Shown: positions 1 to 9,284 of the stretch, piece by piece
Layout: every line of letters starts with the position of its first letter
Numbering within the stretch: position 1 is the first letter of the stretch
Source of the DNA: Chitinophaga pinensis
GTDB lineage: Bacteria > Bacteroidota > Bacteroidia > Chitinophagales > Chitinophagaceae
NCBI RefSeq assembly: GCF_007896845.1
Contig: NZ_VOHS01000006.1
Span: forward strand, 124,001 to 188,000
Reading direction: 5' to 3'
DNA length: 64,000 bases
The notes under the pieces: generated by a model
What the model was told of the DNA's origin: nothing
What the model saw: only the letters and a program-made list of their open reading frames with translations
Database searches by the model: none
Made by a program: the position numbers and the translations under genes

Positions 1-1571
1 AGGAAGCGGTTATAATTCTTTTTGCCGGGTTGTGCCCATGCTATTTCAGACAGGGCCAGTGCACGCGGCCATATCATGTAATCCAGCATCTGCTGATCCG
101 GAATGAACTCCGTCCATATATTTCCCTGTACACCTTTGATATAACGTTGTTCCGTTGGCGTTAGCGATGGTGGTAATGGCTCATAATTATATACAGTCTT
201 CAATGGCAGGTAAGCAGCTGCATTCAGTGGTTCTGTAGCGGGCTGTCCCTGTGTATAATCAAAATACAGATAAGTATTAGGCGTCATGATGACATTGTGT
301 TGCTGTTTTGCGGCAGCAATACCACCTTCTTCCCCACGCCAGCTCATAACGGTCGCATTGGCTGCCAGTCCGCCTTCCAGTATTTCATCCCATCCGATAA
401 TAGAACGTCCTTTGCTATTGACAAATTTCTCCATCCGCTGAATGAAATAACTCTGCAAAGCATGTTCATCTTTCAGTCCGAGTCTGCGTATCATACGCTG
501 TACTTCTGCGGATTCTTTCCATCTGTCTTTCAGGCATTCATCTCCACCAATGTGGATAAACTGGCTGGGGAAGAGGTCTATGACTTCTGTCAATACATCC
601 TGCAGGAAGGTAAATACAGAATCATTAACAGGATTCAGTACATCTTTGGAAATACCCCAGGTAGTACGTACTTCATAAGGACCTTTGGTATTACCAAAAG
701 ATGGATAGGCAGTCAATACAGCCTGTGAGTGGCCCGGCATCTCTATTTCAGGGATGATCGTAATATTTCTTTCTGCTGCATATTTAACAATATCGCGTAC
801 TTCATCCTGTGTATAGTAACCGCCATAAGGTGTACCATCATAGGTTGTACTACGACGGTGATGCCCAACGATGGTTTCTTTTCTGGTAGAAGCAATTTCT
901 TGCAGACGCGGATATTTTTTGATTTCAATGCGCCATCCCTGATCGTCGGTAAGGTGCCAGTGGAAGCGATTGAATTTATAAAGTACCATCATATCAATAA
1001 ACTGTTTGATGGCGGCGGGAGGGAAGAAGTGGCGGCTTACATCGAGCATCATGCCACGGTAGGCAAAGCGTGGATAGTCCTGAATTTTTACACCGGGCAG
1101 ATGCAGGCTGCCATTATAAGGAGTTTGTCTGACAGTGTCAGTCGCAGGTTTAATATTCTTATTAACAGGAAACAGTTGTATCAGTGTTTGCAGACCATAA
1201 AACAGACCGGCTGCGTCGCCTTGCAGATATACTCTGCCGGTATTTACTTCGAGTATATATCCTTCTGCTTTGCCGTTGCGTGTTTCCACAATTTTGATGA
1301 TGGAGTTGGATGCTTGTCCGGATGCTGATGCAGGATTGGCAGGAAGCCTGAAGTTGTAATTACGTTGCAGGTAATCATTCAGGAATGCAGCTGTTTTTTC
1401 AGCGCCTTTGCCACTGTATTGAATGGTTGCCTGATCGTTTACAACAAAGCTGCCGGGCATAGGATTGAGCAGTAGTGGCTCAGGGATAATAGTGATGTCG
1501 CCGGTTTTCAACTGTGCGGTACCTGACAGGTAACAGCAAATTGCGAGCATCGACAGGAATAATGTTTTCAT
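1..1571 (-). CDS. GH20 beta-N-acetylhexosaminidase (3' end beyond window)
   Basis: This is a secreted exo-glycosidase that removes terminal beta-linked N-acetylhexosamine from glycans or chitooligosaccharides. The gene reads leftward from an ATG at 1571 and is still open at base 1, so about 523 codons are visible and the C-terminus is missing. The first 20 or so residues (starting MKTLFLSMLAICCYLSG) form a signal peptide. A GH20 N-terminal domain follows, then the catalytic barrel, with segments such as RGMMLDVSRHF and FHWHLTDDQGW. The catalytic Asp-Glu pair sits in FIHIGGDE at about D344/E345 (bases 537-542). It lies 109 bases downstream of the GH29 gene on the same strand, so the two probably act on the same fucosylated GlcNAc glycans. 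The family is clear; the exact substrate is not. Confidence 0.93.
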   Translation of the reverse strand, partial: MKTLFLSMLAICCYLSGTAQLKTGDITIIPEPLLLNPMPGSFVVNDQATIQYSGKGAEKTAAFLNDYLQRNYNFRLPANPASASGQASNSIIKIVETRNGKAEGYILEVNTGRVYLQGDAAGLFYGLQTLIQLFPVNKNIKPATDTVRQTPYNGSLHLPGVKIQDYPRFAYRGMMLDVSRHFFPPAAIKQFIDMMVLYKFNRFHWHLTDDQGWRIEIKKYPRLQEIASTRKETIVGHHRRSTTYDGTPYGGYYTQDEVRDIVKYAAERNITIIPEIEMPGHSQAVLTAYPSFGNTKGPYEVRTTWGISKDVLNPVNDSVFTFLQDVLTEVIDLFPSQFIHIGGDECLKDRWKESAEVQRMIRRLGLKDEHALQSYFIQRMEKFVNSKGRSIIGWDEILEGGLAANATVMSWRGEEGGIAAAKQQHNVIMTPNTYLYFDYTQGQPATEPLNAAAYLPLKTVYNYEPLPPSLTPTEQRYIKGVQGNIWTEFIPDQQMLDYMIWPRALALSEIAWAQPGKKNYNRF

Positions 1572-1680
1572 ATGCGTCATGTTGGTATGGTTATTTACTG
1601 GCCGTTCCAAGTCATTGTCCACCTCCTCATTTACTATATGGAATCTGCAGTCCACCGTTGGGCGGACTGCAGATATTGTT

Positions 1681-3021
1681 TTATTCGTTTGTCAGGAATC
1701 CGCCTTTACCGCGATACAGCTTTACTTTGCCGTCCAATTCCAGCGCCAGTACAGTCATGTATTTATCCTGTACGTTAGCAGGGACGTCAATATAAACCAG
1801 TCCGGGTACGGCGCTCCAGGAGATCTTTCCTACCACTTTATGCGTCAGCTGTTGCGCATTGCCTAAGACACTGATCTTTTTAATATTGTTCACCAGGCCT
1901 TTCACCATTACCTGACCGCTTACATTACCAGCCAGGAAGAGGTATAAGGTAGTGGAATCTTTTGATAAAGTGGTAGGACCGTAAAAATGTCCTGCCGGAA
2001 TTCCTGCTACCGTATTAAAAATGGCCGGTGCATGTTTTTTATTCCATGCTCCCAGCTCTTTCAGCACATGCACTTCTTCAGCAGGAATGGTGCCATCTTC
2101 GGCAGGGCCGATATCCAGCAGCATATTACCGCCATTGCTGACTGCATCTGCAAAGATGGTGATGACTTCATAAGGCGTTTTGAAATTGGTGTCATCCGGG
2201 TGATAGCCCCAGTTATTGTTAATGGTCATACAGAGTTCCCACCAGTTGTAATGTGGTCTGGATACCGGGAAGTTCTGTTCAGGCGTATCATAATCACCAT
2301 ATCCCTGCAGGCGTCCGTTGATAATGGTATTGGGGTTATGGCTGGTCAGCATCTTTCTGATTTTCACAGCTTCCCATTCTTCAGCGCTATGTTCCCAGTC
2401 ACCATCAAACCACCAGAGGTCAGGATTATACTGCTGCATTACTTCTTTGAGCTGACCTTCATAGAAGTTCAGGAAGCGTTGCCAGCGGGCTGGATCTTTC
2501 TTTGCGTCATAGCGGCTGCTGTCTTTCAGAAACTGTGGATAATCCGGATAACTCCAGTCTATCAGTGAGAAGTAAGCACCAGCTTTGATGCCCTGTTTAC
2601 GTAAGGCAGTATAGAAAGGAGTGAGTACGTCACGTTTGGCAGGCGTGCTGTTGGCCATATCCAGTTTGCTCAGTTTACTATCCCATAGGGCAATACCGTC
2701 ATGGTGTTTGGTGGTCATTACAGCATAACGTGCACCGGATTCTTTGATTAATGCAGCCCATTCTTCCGGATGATAATTCTTTGTGGTAAAGCCTTTTAAC
2801 TGCTGCATATAGTCAGTATAGGCGATCTTCCTGTTATGGAAGGACCAGGATTCGTCTACTCCGTTGACGGAATAGATACCCCAGTGAATGAAGATGCCGA
2901 GTTTAGCATCGGCAAACCATTGCATTTTTTCACGGATGGAATCAGCTTGTGTGTGTTGTTGTGCGTTGGCAATTCTTAGTAGTGGTAGTATCAGGACTAC
3001 CGATAACAGTAAACGTCTCAT
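1681..3021 (-). CDS. GH29 alpha-L-fucosidase, secreted
   Basis: This enzyme hydrolyses alpha-L-fucose from glycans and is exported. Residues 1-20 are a signal peptide ending ANA-QQ. GH29 hallmarks are QWFADAKLGIFIHWG (about 34-48), TTKHHDGIALW (about 103-113) and DLWWFDGDWE, where D206 fits the GH29 nucleophile Asp. At 446 residues it is complete, with a short C-terminal beta domain. It is the upstream member of a two-gene minus-strand unit with the GH20 gene, suggesting stepwise trimming of fucosylated N-acetylglucosamine structures. The 199-base divergent region to the right (3022-3220) should hold promoters for both directions; I found no perfect TAnnTTTG box there, only near matches. Substrate linkage cannot be read from sequence. 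Confidence 0.93.
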   Translation of the reverse strand: MRRLLLSVVLILPLLRIANAQQHTQADSIREKMQWFADAKLGIFIHWGIYSVNGVDESWSFHNRKIAYTDYMQQLKGFTTKNYHPEEWAALIKESGARYAVMTTKHHDGIALWDSKLSKLDMANSTPAKRDVLTPFYTALRKQGIKAGAYFSLIDWSYPDYPQFLKDSSRYDAKKDPARWQRFLNFYEGQLKEVMQQYNPDLWWFDGDWEHSAEEWEAVKIRKMLTSHNPNTIINGRLQGYGDYDTPEQNFPVSRPHYNWWELCMTINNNWGYHPDDTNFKTPYEVITIFADAVSNGGNMLLDIGPAEDGTIPAEEVHVLKELGAWNKKHAPAIFNTVAGIPAGHFYGPTTLSKDSTTLYLFLAGNVSGQVMVKGLVNNIKKISVLGNAQQLTHKVVGKISWSAVPGLVYIDVPANVQDKYMTVLALELDGKVKLYRGKGGFLTNE

Positions 3022-3220
3022 TCTATATTCACATGTGTTTAAAATGTAATATTTTTTTATTCTATAAAATTGCCCCGGTTGGTACGGGATTTGTTGAATG
3101 ATGGCCCATAGGCGTAACAGTTTGGTAACAAAAAGAAGCTGTGAAAATAGTTTTAATGATTAAATTTATCGCCAGGAAAATGTTCATCCAATACATGAAA
3201 ACACAAAAAACAATCTATAA

Positions 3221-4123
3221 ATGCAACCAACTTTATTGATCCTTGCTGCCGGTATGGCTAGCCGATACGGTAGCTTAAAACAGATCCAGCAGTTTGGCCC
3301 CAGCGGTGAAACAATTGTTGATTACTCCATTTACGATGCTATCCGTGCTGGTTTCGGCAAGATAGTGTTCATTATCCGCAAGGATTTTGAAAAAGAATTT
3401 AAGGAAATATTTGAACCTAAACTGAAGGGCCGTGTGGCTACTGATTATGTATATCAGGAGATGGATGCATTCACAGATGGCTATCCGATGCCGGCTGACC
3501 GTACCAAGCCATGGGGTACAGCGCATGCCGTATTGTGTGCAAAAGATGCTATCAACGAGCCTTTCGCAGTGATCAATGCAGATGATTTTTATGGTCGTGA
3601 CTCATTTGAGAAAGCAGCAGCTTTTCTGAAAAATGATGCTAAACCGGATGTATACAGCGTAATTGGTTATCAGCTGAGCAAAACGATCAGTGAACATGGT
3701 TCCGTTTCCCGCGGCGTGTGTGCAGCTGACAGTGAAAGCAATCTGGCTGCTATCAACGAAAGAACCAAGGTATATAAAGATGGAGAGCAGATCGTGTATG
3801 AAGATGCTGATGGTAGCAAACACGAACTGGCGCCTGATACTCCGGTTTCTATGAACTTCTGGGGTTTCCATCCTTCTGTATTTAAAATGAGTCAGGACCT
3901 GTTCAAGGACTTCCTGCAGCAGAATGGAGACAAACCTAAGTCTGAATTCTTCATTCCTATCGTGGTAGATCACTTTATTAAGAACAAAGTAGGTGTTGTA
4001 AATGTCATCCCTACAGGTGCGCAGTGGTTTGGTGTTACTTATAAAGAAGATGCTCCCGGTGTACAGGAAAGCCTCTCTGCTCTGGTAAAAAGTGGGGAAT
4101 ATCCGGACAACCTCTGGAAATAG
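3221..4123 (+). CDS. Sugar-phosphate-type nucleotidyltransferase (NTP_transferase fold)
   Basis: A cytoplasmic enzyme of the nucleotidyltransferase superfamily that probably makes an NDP-sugar from a sugar 1-phosphate and an NTP. The N-terminus LLILAAGMASRYGSLKQ (residues 5-21) is a variant of the nucleotide-binding loop LAAGxGxR...K. VINADDFYG (about 119-127) carries the metal-binding Asp motif, and PWGTAHAVLCA (about 97-107) is the usual GTAxAv segment. The length of 300 residues suits a single-domain enzyme without a left-handed helix acyltransferase tail. It appears to be monocistronic, with a hairpin at 4192-4214 downstream. Sugar and nucleotide specificity cannot be assigned; a hexose or N-acetylhexosamine 1-phosphate uridylyltransferase is one possibility. 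Confidence 0.8.
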   Translation: MQPTLLILAAGMASRYGSLKQIQQFGPSGETIVDYSIYDAIRAGFGKIVFIIRKDFEKEFKEIFEPKLKGRVATDYVYQEMDAFTDGYPMPADRTKPWGTAHAVLCAKDAINEPFAVINADDFYGRDSFEKAAAFLKNDAKPDVYSVIGYQLSKTISEHGSVSRGVCAADSESNLAAINERTKVYKDGEQIVYEDADGSKHELAPDTPVSMNFWGFHPSVFKMSQDLFKDFLQQNGDKPKSEFFIPIVVDHFIKNKVGVVNVIPTGAQWFGVTYKEDAPGVQESLSALVKSGEYPDNLWK

Positions 4124-4191
4124 AAGCTGAAGAATTGTAATAATTTTGCTATTTGTATGGAATTCAGCTAAAGAATCGGTGTTTTATTTCA

Positions 4192-4214
4192 AAAACTTCA
4201 AAAAGTGAAGTTTT
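4192..4214 (+). terminator. Hairpin after nucleotidyltransferase gene
   Basis: AAAACTTC (4192-4199) and GAAGTTTT (4207-4214) form a perfect 8-bp stem with a 7-base loop. The T-rich arm runs on into GTTTG. It lies about 70 bases after the stop codon and before the ilv leader, so it probably insulates the two units. The stem is AT-rich, so termination strength is uncertain. Confidence 0.5.
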
Positions 4215-4260
4215 GTTTGCGAAATAACTAAATCTTTGGATTGTATTGTTTTTTAGTTTT

Positions 4261-4416
4261 ATGACCAATACATTTGTAGAAGCAAAAAAAAAGCATACCT
4301 CCATGTGGGTAAATAAAGATAACAATAAGATTAATCACATAGTAGCTCAGCTCAACTGGGCTATTACACTAGTCGTGATTGTCGTTGTCATTATTAGCCA
4401 CCAGTATGGAGGATAG
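4261..4416 (+). CDS. Ile/Val-rich leader peptide of the ilv locus
   Basis: A 51-codon ORF with no enzymatic role expected; its translation probably senses branched-chain aminoacyl-tRNA levels. Residues 35-45 read ITLVVIVVVII, so ten of eleven residues are Ile, Leu or Val and the remaining one is Thr, also typical of ilv leaders. The ORF ends with TAG at 4414-4416. It is followed 32 bases later by an intrinsic terminator and then by ilvE. At 51 codons it is longer than many leaders, and the Ile/Val run sits close to the stop, where a stalled ribosome would matter. The hydrophobic run could also suggest a tiny membrane protein, but the terminator, the antiterminator pairing and the downstream ilv genes favour a leader. 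Too short for routine gene callers. Confidence 0.8.
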   Translation: MTNTFVEAKKKHTSMWVNKDNNKINHIVAQLNWAITLVVIVVVIISHQYGG

Positions 4417-4481
4417 GTTAACGTGTACAATCACTAATGATAAACAAGACGCCTTCCTCCATCAGAGGAAGGCGTTTTTTT
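4408..4481 (+). promoter_or_regulatory. Transcription attenuator upstream of ilvE
   Basis: The terminator stem is ACGCCTTCCTC (4449-4459) with GAGGAAGGCGT (4465-4475), loop CATCA, followed by a run of T. A competing antiterminator is visible. GGAGGATAGG at 4408-4417 overlaps the leader stop codon and can pair with CCTTCCTCC at 4452-4460, giving nine base pairs with one bulged T. A ribosome stalled in the Ile/Val run would leave 4408-4417 free, so the antiterminator would form. A ribosome that reaches the stop would mask it, so the terminator would form. The pairings are read directly from the bases; the regulatory outcome follows the known ribosome-mediated attenuation model. Confidence 0.8.
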
Positions 4482-4531
4482 GTGCCTGTAATTAGAAAAG
4501 CAATCCAAAATCGAATTCTAATATCTGAATT

Positions 4532-5437
4532 ATGTATAGCTATTACAACGAGAACACCATTCTTTACATTAACGGGGAGTATAAGAAAGCTACCGCGGCC
4601 ACTACAGATCTGTATGGTCAGTCATTACACTATGGGTATGCTGTGTTTGAAGGCATCCGTGCTTACAAAACAGCTGATGGAACTGTGAAGATTTTCAAAG
4701 CAAAAGAACACTTCGACAGATTTAAACGTTCCTGCGAATTAATACACATGCCGTATCCATTTGATAATGATGAACTGGTAAAGGCCTGTTACAAAGTGCT
4801 GGAAATGAATAATATGGAAGAGGCGTACATCCGTCCGCTCGCTTTCTGCCCTCCGAACATGACACTGAAGGCTGCCTCCGAAACACATGTACTGATCTGT
4901 GCATGGGAATGGGGTGCATACCTGGGCGAAAAACTGCTGCGTGTGATGACTTCATCTTACCAGCGCCCGAATCCAAAAGCATTCAAGATCGAGTCCAAAA
5001 CAGCTGGTCTGTATGTAAACTCCATCCTGGCTTCACAGGAAGCAAAGGAACAAGGTTACGACGAGGCGCTGCTGCTGGATATCAACGGCTTCGTAGCTGA
5101 AGGTCCTGGTGCTAACCTGTTCTTCGAAAAAGACGGTAAAATCTTCACACCTCCTCCGGGCAACATCCTGCCAGGTATTACCCGTGCTACCGTGATCGAA
5201 CTGTGTCACGAACTGGGTATTCCGCTGGAAGAGAAACTCTTCACTACTGACGAACTGAAAACAGCTGACTGTGTATTCTATTGCGGTACTGCTGCTGAAG
5301 TAGTAGGTTGGGATTCACTCGATGGCCACAGCTTTAACAAGCCATGGGCTACTTCTCTGGGTAAACTGCTGCAGCAGGCTTACAAAGCGAAAGTACTGGA
5401 GAAAGAATTCGATCGCGCTGCGGTTCCAGTCGCGTAA
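4532..5437 (+). CDS. ilvE: Branched-chain amino acid aminotransferase
   Basis: Catalyses the last step of Ile, Leu and Val synthesis, transferring the amino group from glutamate to the 2-oxo acids; PLP-dependent, fold type IV. The N-terminus has LYGQSLHYGYAVFEGIRAY (about 27-45). The PLP lysine is K156 in FKIESKTAGLYVNS, and EGPGANLFF (about 190-198) is the family signature. At 301 residues it has the usual length. The ATG at 4532 is preceded by the attenuator; a 409-base gap then separates it from ilvD, so it may be expressed partly independently of the rest. An alternative role as D-amino acid transaminase or aminodeoxychorismate lyase (same fold) is unlikely given the ilv context. Confidence 0.95.
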   Translation: MYSYYNENTILYINGEYKKATAATTDLYGQSLHYGYAVFEGIRAYKTADGTVKIFKAKEHFDRFKRSCELIHMPYPFDNDELVKACYKVLEMNNMEEAYIRPLAFCPPNMTLKAASETHVLICAWEWGAYLGEKLLRVMTSSYQRPNPKAFKIESKTAGLYVNSILASQEAKEQGYDEALLLDINGFVAEGPGANLFFEKDGKIFTPPPGNILPGITRATVIELCHELGIPLEEKLFTTDELKTADCVFYCGTAAEVVGWDSLDGHSFNKPWATSLGKLLQQAYKAKVLEKEFDRAAVPVA

Positions 5438-5580
5438 GCCACTGGTATCAGTACACAGATATTCATGAAAACTCGTGCTGATTCAGGTTGTATTTCCTCT
5501 ATATACATTAACCTGAGAGTGATACACTATTGTATAAAACCGATAGTATCGTATCCCATTTGAATCAGATAGCTAACAAA

Positions 5581-5617
5581 GCATCACGCTTTGTACCTAT
5601 GGTATAAAGCGTGATGC
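5581..5617 (+). terminator. Long hairpin in the ilvE-ilvD gap
   Basis: GCATCACGCTTTGTACC (5581-5597) and GGTATAAAGCGTGATGC (5601-5617) pair over 17 bp with one G-T wobble and a TAT loop. The following bases, CTTCTATAAAC, are only weakly T-rich. It probably ends ilvE transcripts or stabilises their 3' end, because a separate promoter lies downstream at 5776-5807. The rest of the 409-base gap (5438-5846) holds no convincing gene; a 32-codon Ile-containing ORF at 5465-5563 is discussed in the findings. Confidence 0.5.
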
Positions 5618-5775
5618 CTTCTATAAACACTTCGTTCAGGCCTCACATTCTTCCCGTTACAGCCTTTTTTAACCAAGTTGGAATTTGGATTTTTGAAAGT
5701 ACGTTATCCAGTACCACAGCGGATTTGGCCACAAAACGAAGAGATTTGAATACCGGCTAACCGGTCAGTAATTGG

Positions 5776-5807
5776 TTTGGAACTTGGCTTTTATCACTGC
5801 TATTTTG
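5776..5807 (+). promoter_or_regulatory. Bacteroidota-type promoter for ilvD
   Basis: TTTG (5776-5779), a 21-base spacer, then TATTTTG (5801-5807) give a close match to the Bacteroidota -33/-7 promoter (the -7 box is one base shorter than TAnnTTTG). Transcription would begin near 5814, about 33 bases before the ilvD ATG. This suggests ilvDBNCA can be transcribed without passing through the ilvE attenuator. Confidence 0.55.
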
Positions 5808-5846
5808 TACCTACTTAAATAGCAACCCGGAAATTTTTATAAACAG

Positions 5847-7526
5847 ATGGAATTAAACAAATACAGCAAAACGCTCACGCAGGATCCAACACAGCCGGCC
5901 ACACAGGCGCAGCTGTACGCACTCGGTTTAACTGAAGAAGACCTGAAGAAAGCGCAGGTAGGCATTGCCAGTATGGGCTATGACGGTAATCCGTGTAATA
6001 TGCACCTCAATGATCTCGCACAGGAGGTCAAGAAAGGGGTCTGGGCTAATAATCTCGTCGGACTTACTTTCCATACTATTGGCGTCAGCGATGGTATGAC
6101 AAATGGTACTCCCGGTATGCGTTATTCTCTGGTCAGCCGTGATCTGATTGCTGATTCCATCGAAACGGTTGTAGGTGCTCAATATTATGATGGTGTGATC
6201 ACCGTACCCGGATGTGACAAGAACATGCCCGGTTCACTGATCGCAATGGGACGTCTGAATCGTCCTTCTATCATGGTATATGGTGGTTCTACAGCTCCTG
6301 GTAAATATCAGGGAAAAGACCTGAACATTATCTCTGCATTTGAAGCGCTGGGCCAGAAAATGGCTGGTCAGCTCAGCGAAGAAGACTTCAAAGGCATTGT
6401 ACAGCATTCCTGCCCGGGTGCCGGCGCCTGTGGTGGTATGTATACGGCAAATACCATGTCTTCAGCTATTGAAGCATTAGGTATGAGTCTTCCTTATAGT
6501 TCTTCTAACCCTGCACTCAGCAAGGATAAAAAAGAAGAATGTCTGTCAGCTGGTAAATATATCCACATCCTGCTGGAGAAAGATATCAAACCTTCTGATA
6601 TCATGACGCTTGAAGCATTTGAAAATGCTGCTACCGTTGTGATGGCGCTGGGTGGTAGTACCAATGCTGTACTGCACTTCATCGCAATCGCCAAAGCAAT
6701 AGGTGTGAAATTCGGATTACCGGAATTCCAGCGTATCAGTGATAAAACACCTCTGATCGCTGACCTGAAACCAAGTGGTAAATACCTGATGGAAGATCTG
6801 CATAACATTGGTGGCGTTCCATTAGTAATGAAATATCTGCTGAAAAAAGGATATCTGCATGGTCACTGTCTGACAGTAACCGGCAAGACTCTGGCAGAAA
6901 ACCTTGAAAGTGTACCGGATCTGGAATTCGAAGGACAGGATATCGTTGTACCGGTTGAAAAACCAATCAAAGCGACCGGTCATATCCAGATGCTGTATGG
7001 TAATCTGGCAGAACTGGGTTCTGTAGCAAAAATCACCGGTAAGGAAGGTTTAAGTTTCCGTGGTCCTGCACGTGTGTTTGAAGGTGAATATGAGCTGATC
7101 GCAGGTATTCAGAGTGGTCGTGTGAAAGCAGGCGACGTAGTAGTAATCAGACAGGTAGGTCCTAAGGGCGCACCTGGTATGCCGGAAATGCTGAAACCAA
7201 CATCTGCTATCATGGGTGTAGGTCTCGGTAAGAGCGTAGCGTTGATCACAGACGGACGTTTCTCTGGTGGTACACATGGCTTCGTAGTGGGACACATCAC
7301 ACCGGAAGCGGTAGAAGGTGGTACCATCGGCCTTGTACAGGACAATGACATAATTGAAATTGACGCTGAAAAGAATACAATCAACGTGGAACTGAGTGCA
7401 GAAGAACTGGCTGCCCGCAGGGCGAAATGGGTGAAACCCGCGTTGAAAGTAACTAACGGTGTATTATATAAATATGCAAAACTCGTTTCAAATGCAACAG
7501 AAGGATGTGTTACCGATGAAGCCTGA
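5847..7526 (+). CDS. ilvD: Dihydroxy-acid dehydratase
   Basis: Dehydrates 2,3-dihydroxy-isovalerate and 2,3-dihydroxy-methylvalerate to the 2-oxo acids used by IlvE. The three iron-sulfur cysteines expected for the family are present: C50 (GNPC), C123 (PGCDKNMPG) and C195 ([10 protein letters not shown]). [16 protein letters not shown] and the C-terminal swivel domain are intact. The length of 559 residues is normal. The end of the gene overlaps the start of ilvB, so the two are probably translationally coupled. Its upstream promoter lies at 5776-5807. Confidence 0.96.
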   Translation: MELNKYSKTLTQDPTQPATQAQLYALGLTEEDLKKAQVGIASMGYDGNPCNMHLNDLAQEVKKGVWANNLVGLTFHTIGVSDGMTNGTPGMRYSLVSRDLIADSIETVVGAQYYDGVITVPGCDKNMPGSLIAMGRLNRPSIMVYGGSTAPGKYQGKDLNIISAFEALGQKMAGQLSEEDFKGIVQHSCPGAGACGGMYTANTMSSAIEALGMSLPYSSSNPALSKDKKEECLSAGKYIHILLEKDIKPSDIMTLEAFENAATVVMALGGSTNAVLHFIAIAKAIGVKFGLPEFQRISDKTPLIADLKPSGKYLMEDLHNIGGVPLVMKYLLKKGYLHGHCLTVTGKTLAENLESVPDLEFEGQDIVVPVEKPIKATGHIQMLYGNLAELGSVAKITGKEGLSFRGPARVFEGEYELIAGIQSGRVKAGDVVVIRQVGPKGAPGMPEMLKPTSAIMGVGLGKSVALITDGRFSGGTHGFVVGHITPEAVEGGTIGLVQDNDIIEIDAEKNTINVELSAEELAARRAKWVKPALKVTNGVLYKYAKLVSNATEGCVTDEA

Positions 7527-9246
7527 GCCGGCTGAAAAGCGGACAGCTACGACTGCTCCACTTAATATGACTGGTTCTGAGGCAGTGATCCGCTCGCTCA
7601 TTGCAGAAGGTGTTGAAACCATTTTCGGCTATCCTGGCGGCGCTATTATGCCCATTTATGATGCCCTTTACGATTTCCAGAATGAAGTTCATCATATACT
7701 GGTCCGTCACGAACAAGGTGCTACGCATGCCGCACAAGGCTATGCGCGGTCATCCGGCAAAACAGGGGTGGTCTTTGCTACTTCCGGTCCGGGTGCTACC
7801 AACCTGGTGACAGGTCTCGCTGACGCTTACATGGACTCTACACCGATGGTGTGTATTACCGGTCAGGTAGCAGCACATCTGTTGGGTACAGATGCCTTTC
7901 AGGAAACAGACGTGATTGGTATCACCATGCCGATCACCAAATGGAACATCCAGGTAACACGTCCGGAAGATATTCCAGGCGCTATCGCCAAAGCATTTTA
8001 TATCGCGGGTAGCGGCCGTCCCGGTCCGGTACTGGTAGATATCACCAGAAATGCACAGGTTGCGAAATTTGACTTTGAATACAAGAAATGTGATTATATC
8101 CGTAGCTACCGTCCCGTACCAAGACTGGATCTTGAGGCAGTAGAAGCGGCAGCAGAACTGATCAATAATGCAAAGAAACCATATATCTTCTGTGGTCACG
8201 GTGTATTGTTGTCAGGTGCTGAAACAGAACTGATCGGACTGGCTGAAAAAGCAGGTATCCCGATTGCTTCCACCTTACTGGGTCTGTCAGCCGTACCGGT
8301 TGATCATCCGAACTATGTTGGTTATCTCGGTATGCATGGTAACTATGCGCCGAATATCATGACCAATGAGTGTGATGTGTTGATCGCTGTAGGTATGCGT
8401 TTCGACGACCGTATCACAGGTGATGTATCACAATATGTGAAACAGGCGAAGGTGATCCACATAGAGATCGATGCAGCTGAAATCAACAAGATCATCAAAG
8501 CGGATGTAGCTGTACATGCAGATGCCAAAACAGCACTGGAAGCTTTACTGGCTTTGGTGAAACCTGCAAAACATGACGAGTGGATACAGACATTCCGTGA
8601 GGCAGACAAACAGGAAGAAGAAAAAGTATCTAAAAAAGAACTTTATCCTACTGAAGGTGGTTTGAAGATGGCGGAAGTAGTGCGCCTCATCTCTGAAAGA
8701 ACCGAAGGTAAGGCGATACTGGTAACCGACGTAGGTCAGCACCAGATGATTGCTTCCCGTTATTATCGCTTTAAAGATCCGAATACCAACATCACTTCCG
8801 GTGGTATGGGTACGATGGGTTTTGCATTGCCGGCGGCAATGGGCGCGAAAGTAGGTGCACCTGAAAAAGAAGTGGTGGCCGTGATCGGTGATGGTTGTTT
8901 CCAGATGACATTGCAGGAACTGGGTACTATCTATCAGTCTGAAATAGGTGTGAAAATAGTGATCCTGAATAACAACTTCCTTGGTATGGTGCGTCAATGG
9001 CAACAGCTGTTCTTTGACAAACGTTACTCTTCTACAGAAATGACCAACCCTGACTTCGTACAGATTGCAAAAGGGTTCTTCATTCCGGGTAAAAAAGTGA
9101 CTGACCGTGCAGATATCGCTGCCGCTGTAGATGAGATGGTCTCTCACAAGGGCGCTTATCTGCTGGAAGTAGTTGTGGAGAAAGAAGACAACGTATTCCC
9201 AATGGTGCCTTCCGGCCAGCCGATAGCAAATATCAGGCTCGAGTAG
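7516..9246 (+). CDS. ilvB: Acetolactate synthase, large (catalytic) subunit
   Basis: A ThDP-dependent enzyme that condenses two pyruvates, or pyruvate and 2-oxobutyrate, in the first committed step of Val/Leu and Ile synthesis. The order is N-terminal pyrimidine-binding domain ([23 protein letters not shown], with the catalytic Glu in [15 protein letters not shown]), central domain, then ThDP domain with [12 protein letters not shown]...NNN. I chose the ATG at 7516, which overlaps the last 11 bases of ilvD. In-frame ATGs at 7459, 7474 and 7492 would lengthen the overlap without adding recognisable domain sequence, so the start is uncertain by up to 19 codons. It pairs with the regulatory subunit IlvN, 38 bases downstream. 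Confidence 0.93.
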   Translation: MKPEPAEKRTATTAPLNMTGSEAVIRSLIAEGVETIFGYPGGAIMPIYDALYDFQNEVHHILVRHEQGATHAAQGYARSSGKTGVVFATSGPGATNLVTGLADAYMDSTPMVCITGQVAAHLLGTDAFQETDVIGITMPITKWNIQVTRPEDIPGAIAKAFYIAGSGRPGPVLVDITRNAQVAKFDFEYKKCDYIRSYRPVPRLDLEAVEAAAELINNAKKPYIFCGHGVLLSGAETELIGLAEKAGIPIASTLLGLSAVPVDHPNYVGYLGMHGNYAPNIMTNECDVLIAVGMRFDDRITGDVSQYVKQAKVIHIEIDAAEINKIIKADVAVHADAKTALEALLALVKPAKHDEWIQTFREADKQEEEKVSKKELYPTEGGLKMAEVVRLISERTEGKAILVTDVGQHQMIASRYYRFKDPNTNITSGGMGTMGFALPAAMGAKVGAPEKEVVAVIGDGCFQMTLQELGTIYQSEIGVKIVILNNNFLGMVRQWQQLFFDKRYSSTEMTNPDFVQIAKGFFIPGKKVTDRADIAAAVDEMVSHKGAYLLEVVVEKEDNVFPMVPSGQPIANIRLE

Positions 9247-9284
9247 CAGGAAGAAAGGTTCAGCAATCATTAACAACGAACACT

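Noticed and set aside
4261..4416. Ilv leader ORF read as a functional small membrane protein
   Set aside because: Its hydrophobic run is almost purely Ile/Val/Leu, and it is followed by an antiterminator/terminator pair and ilvE. A regulatory leader explains this better, though a membrane role is not excluded.
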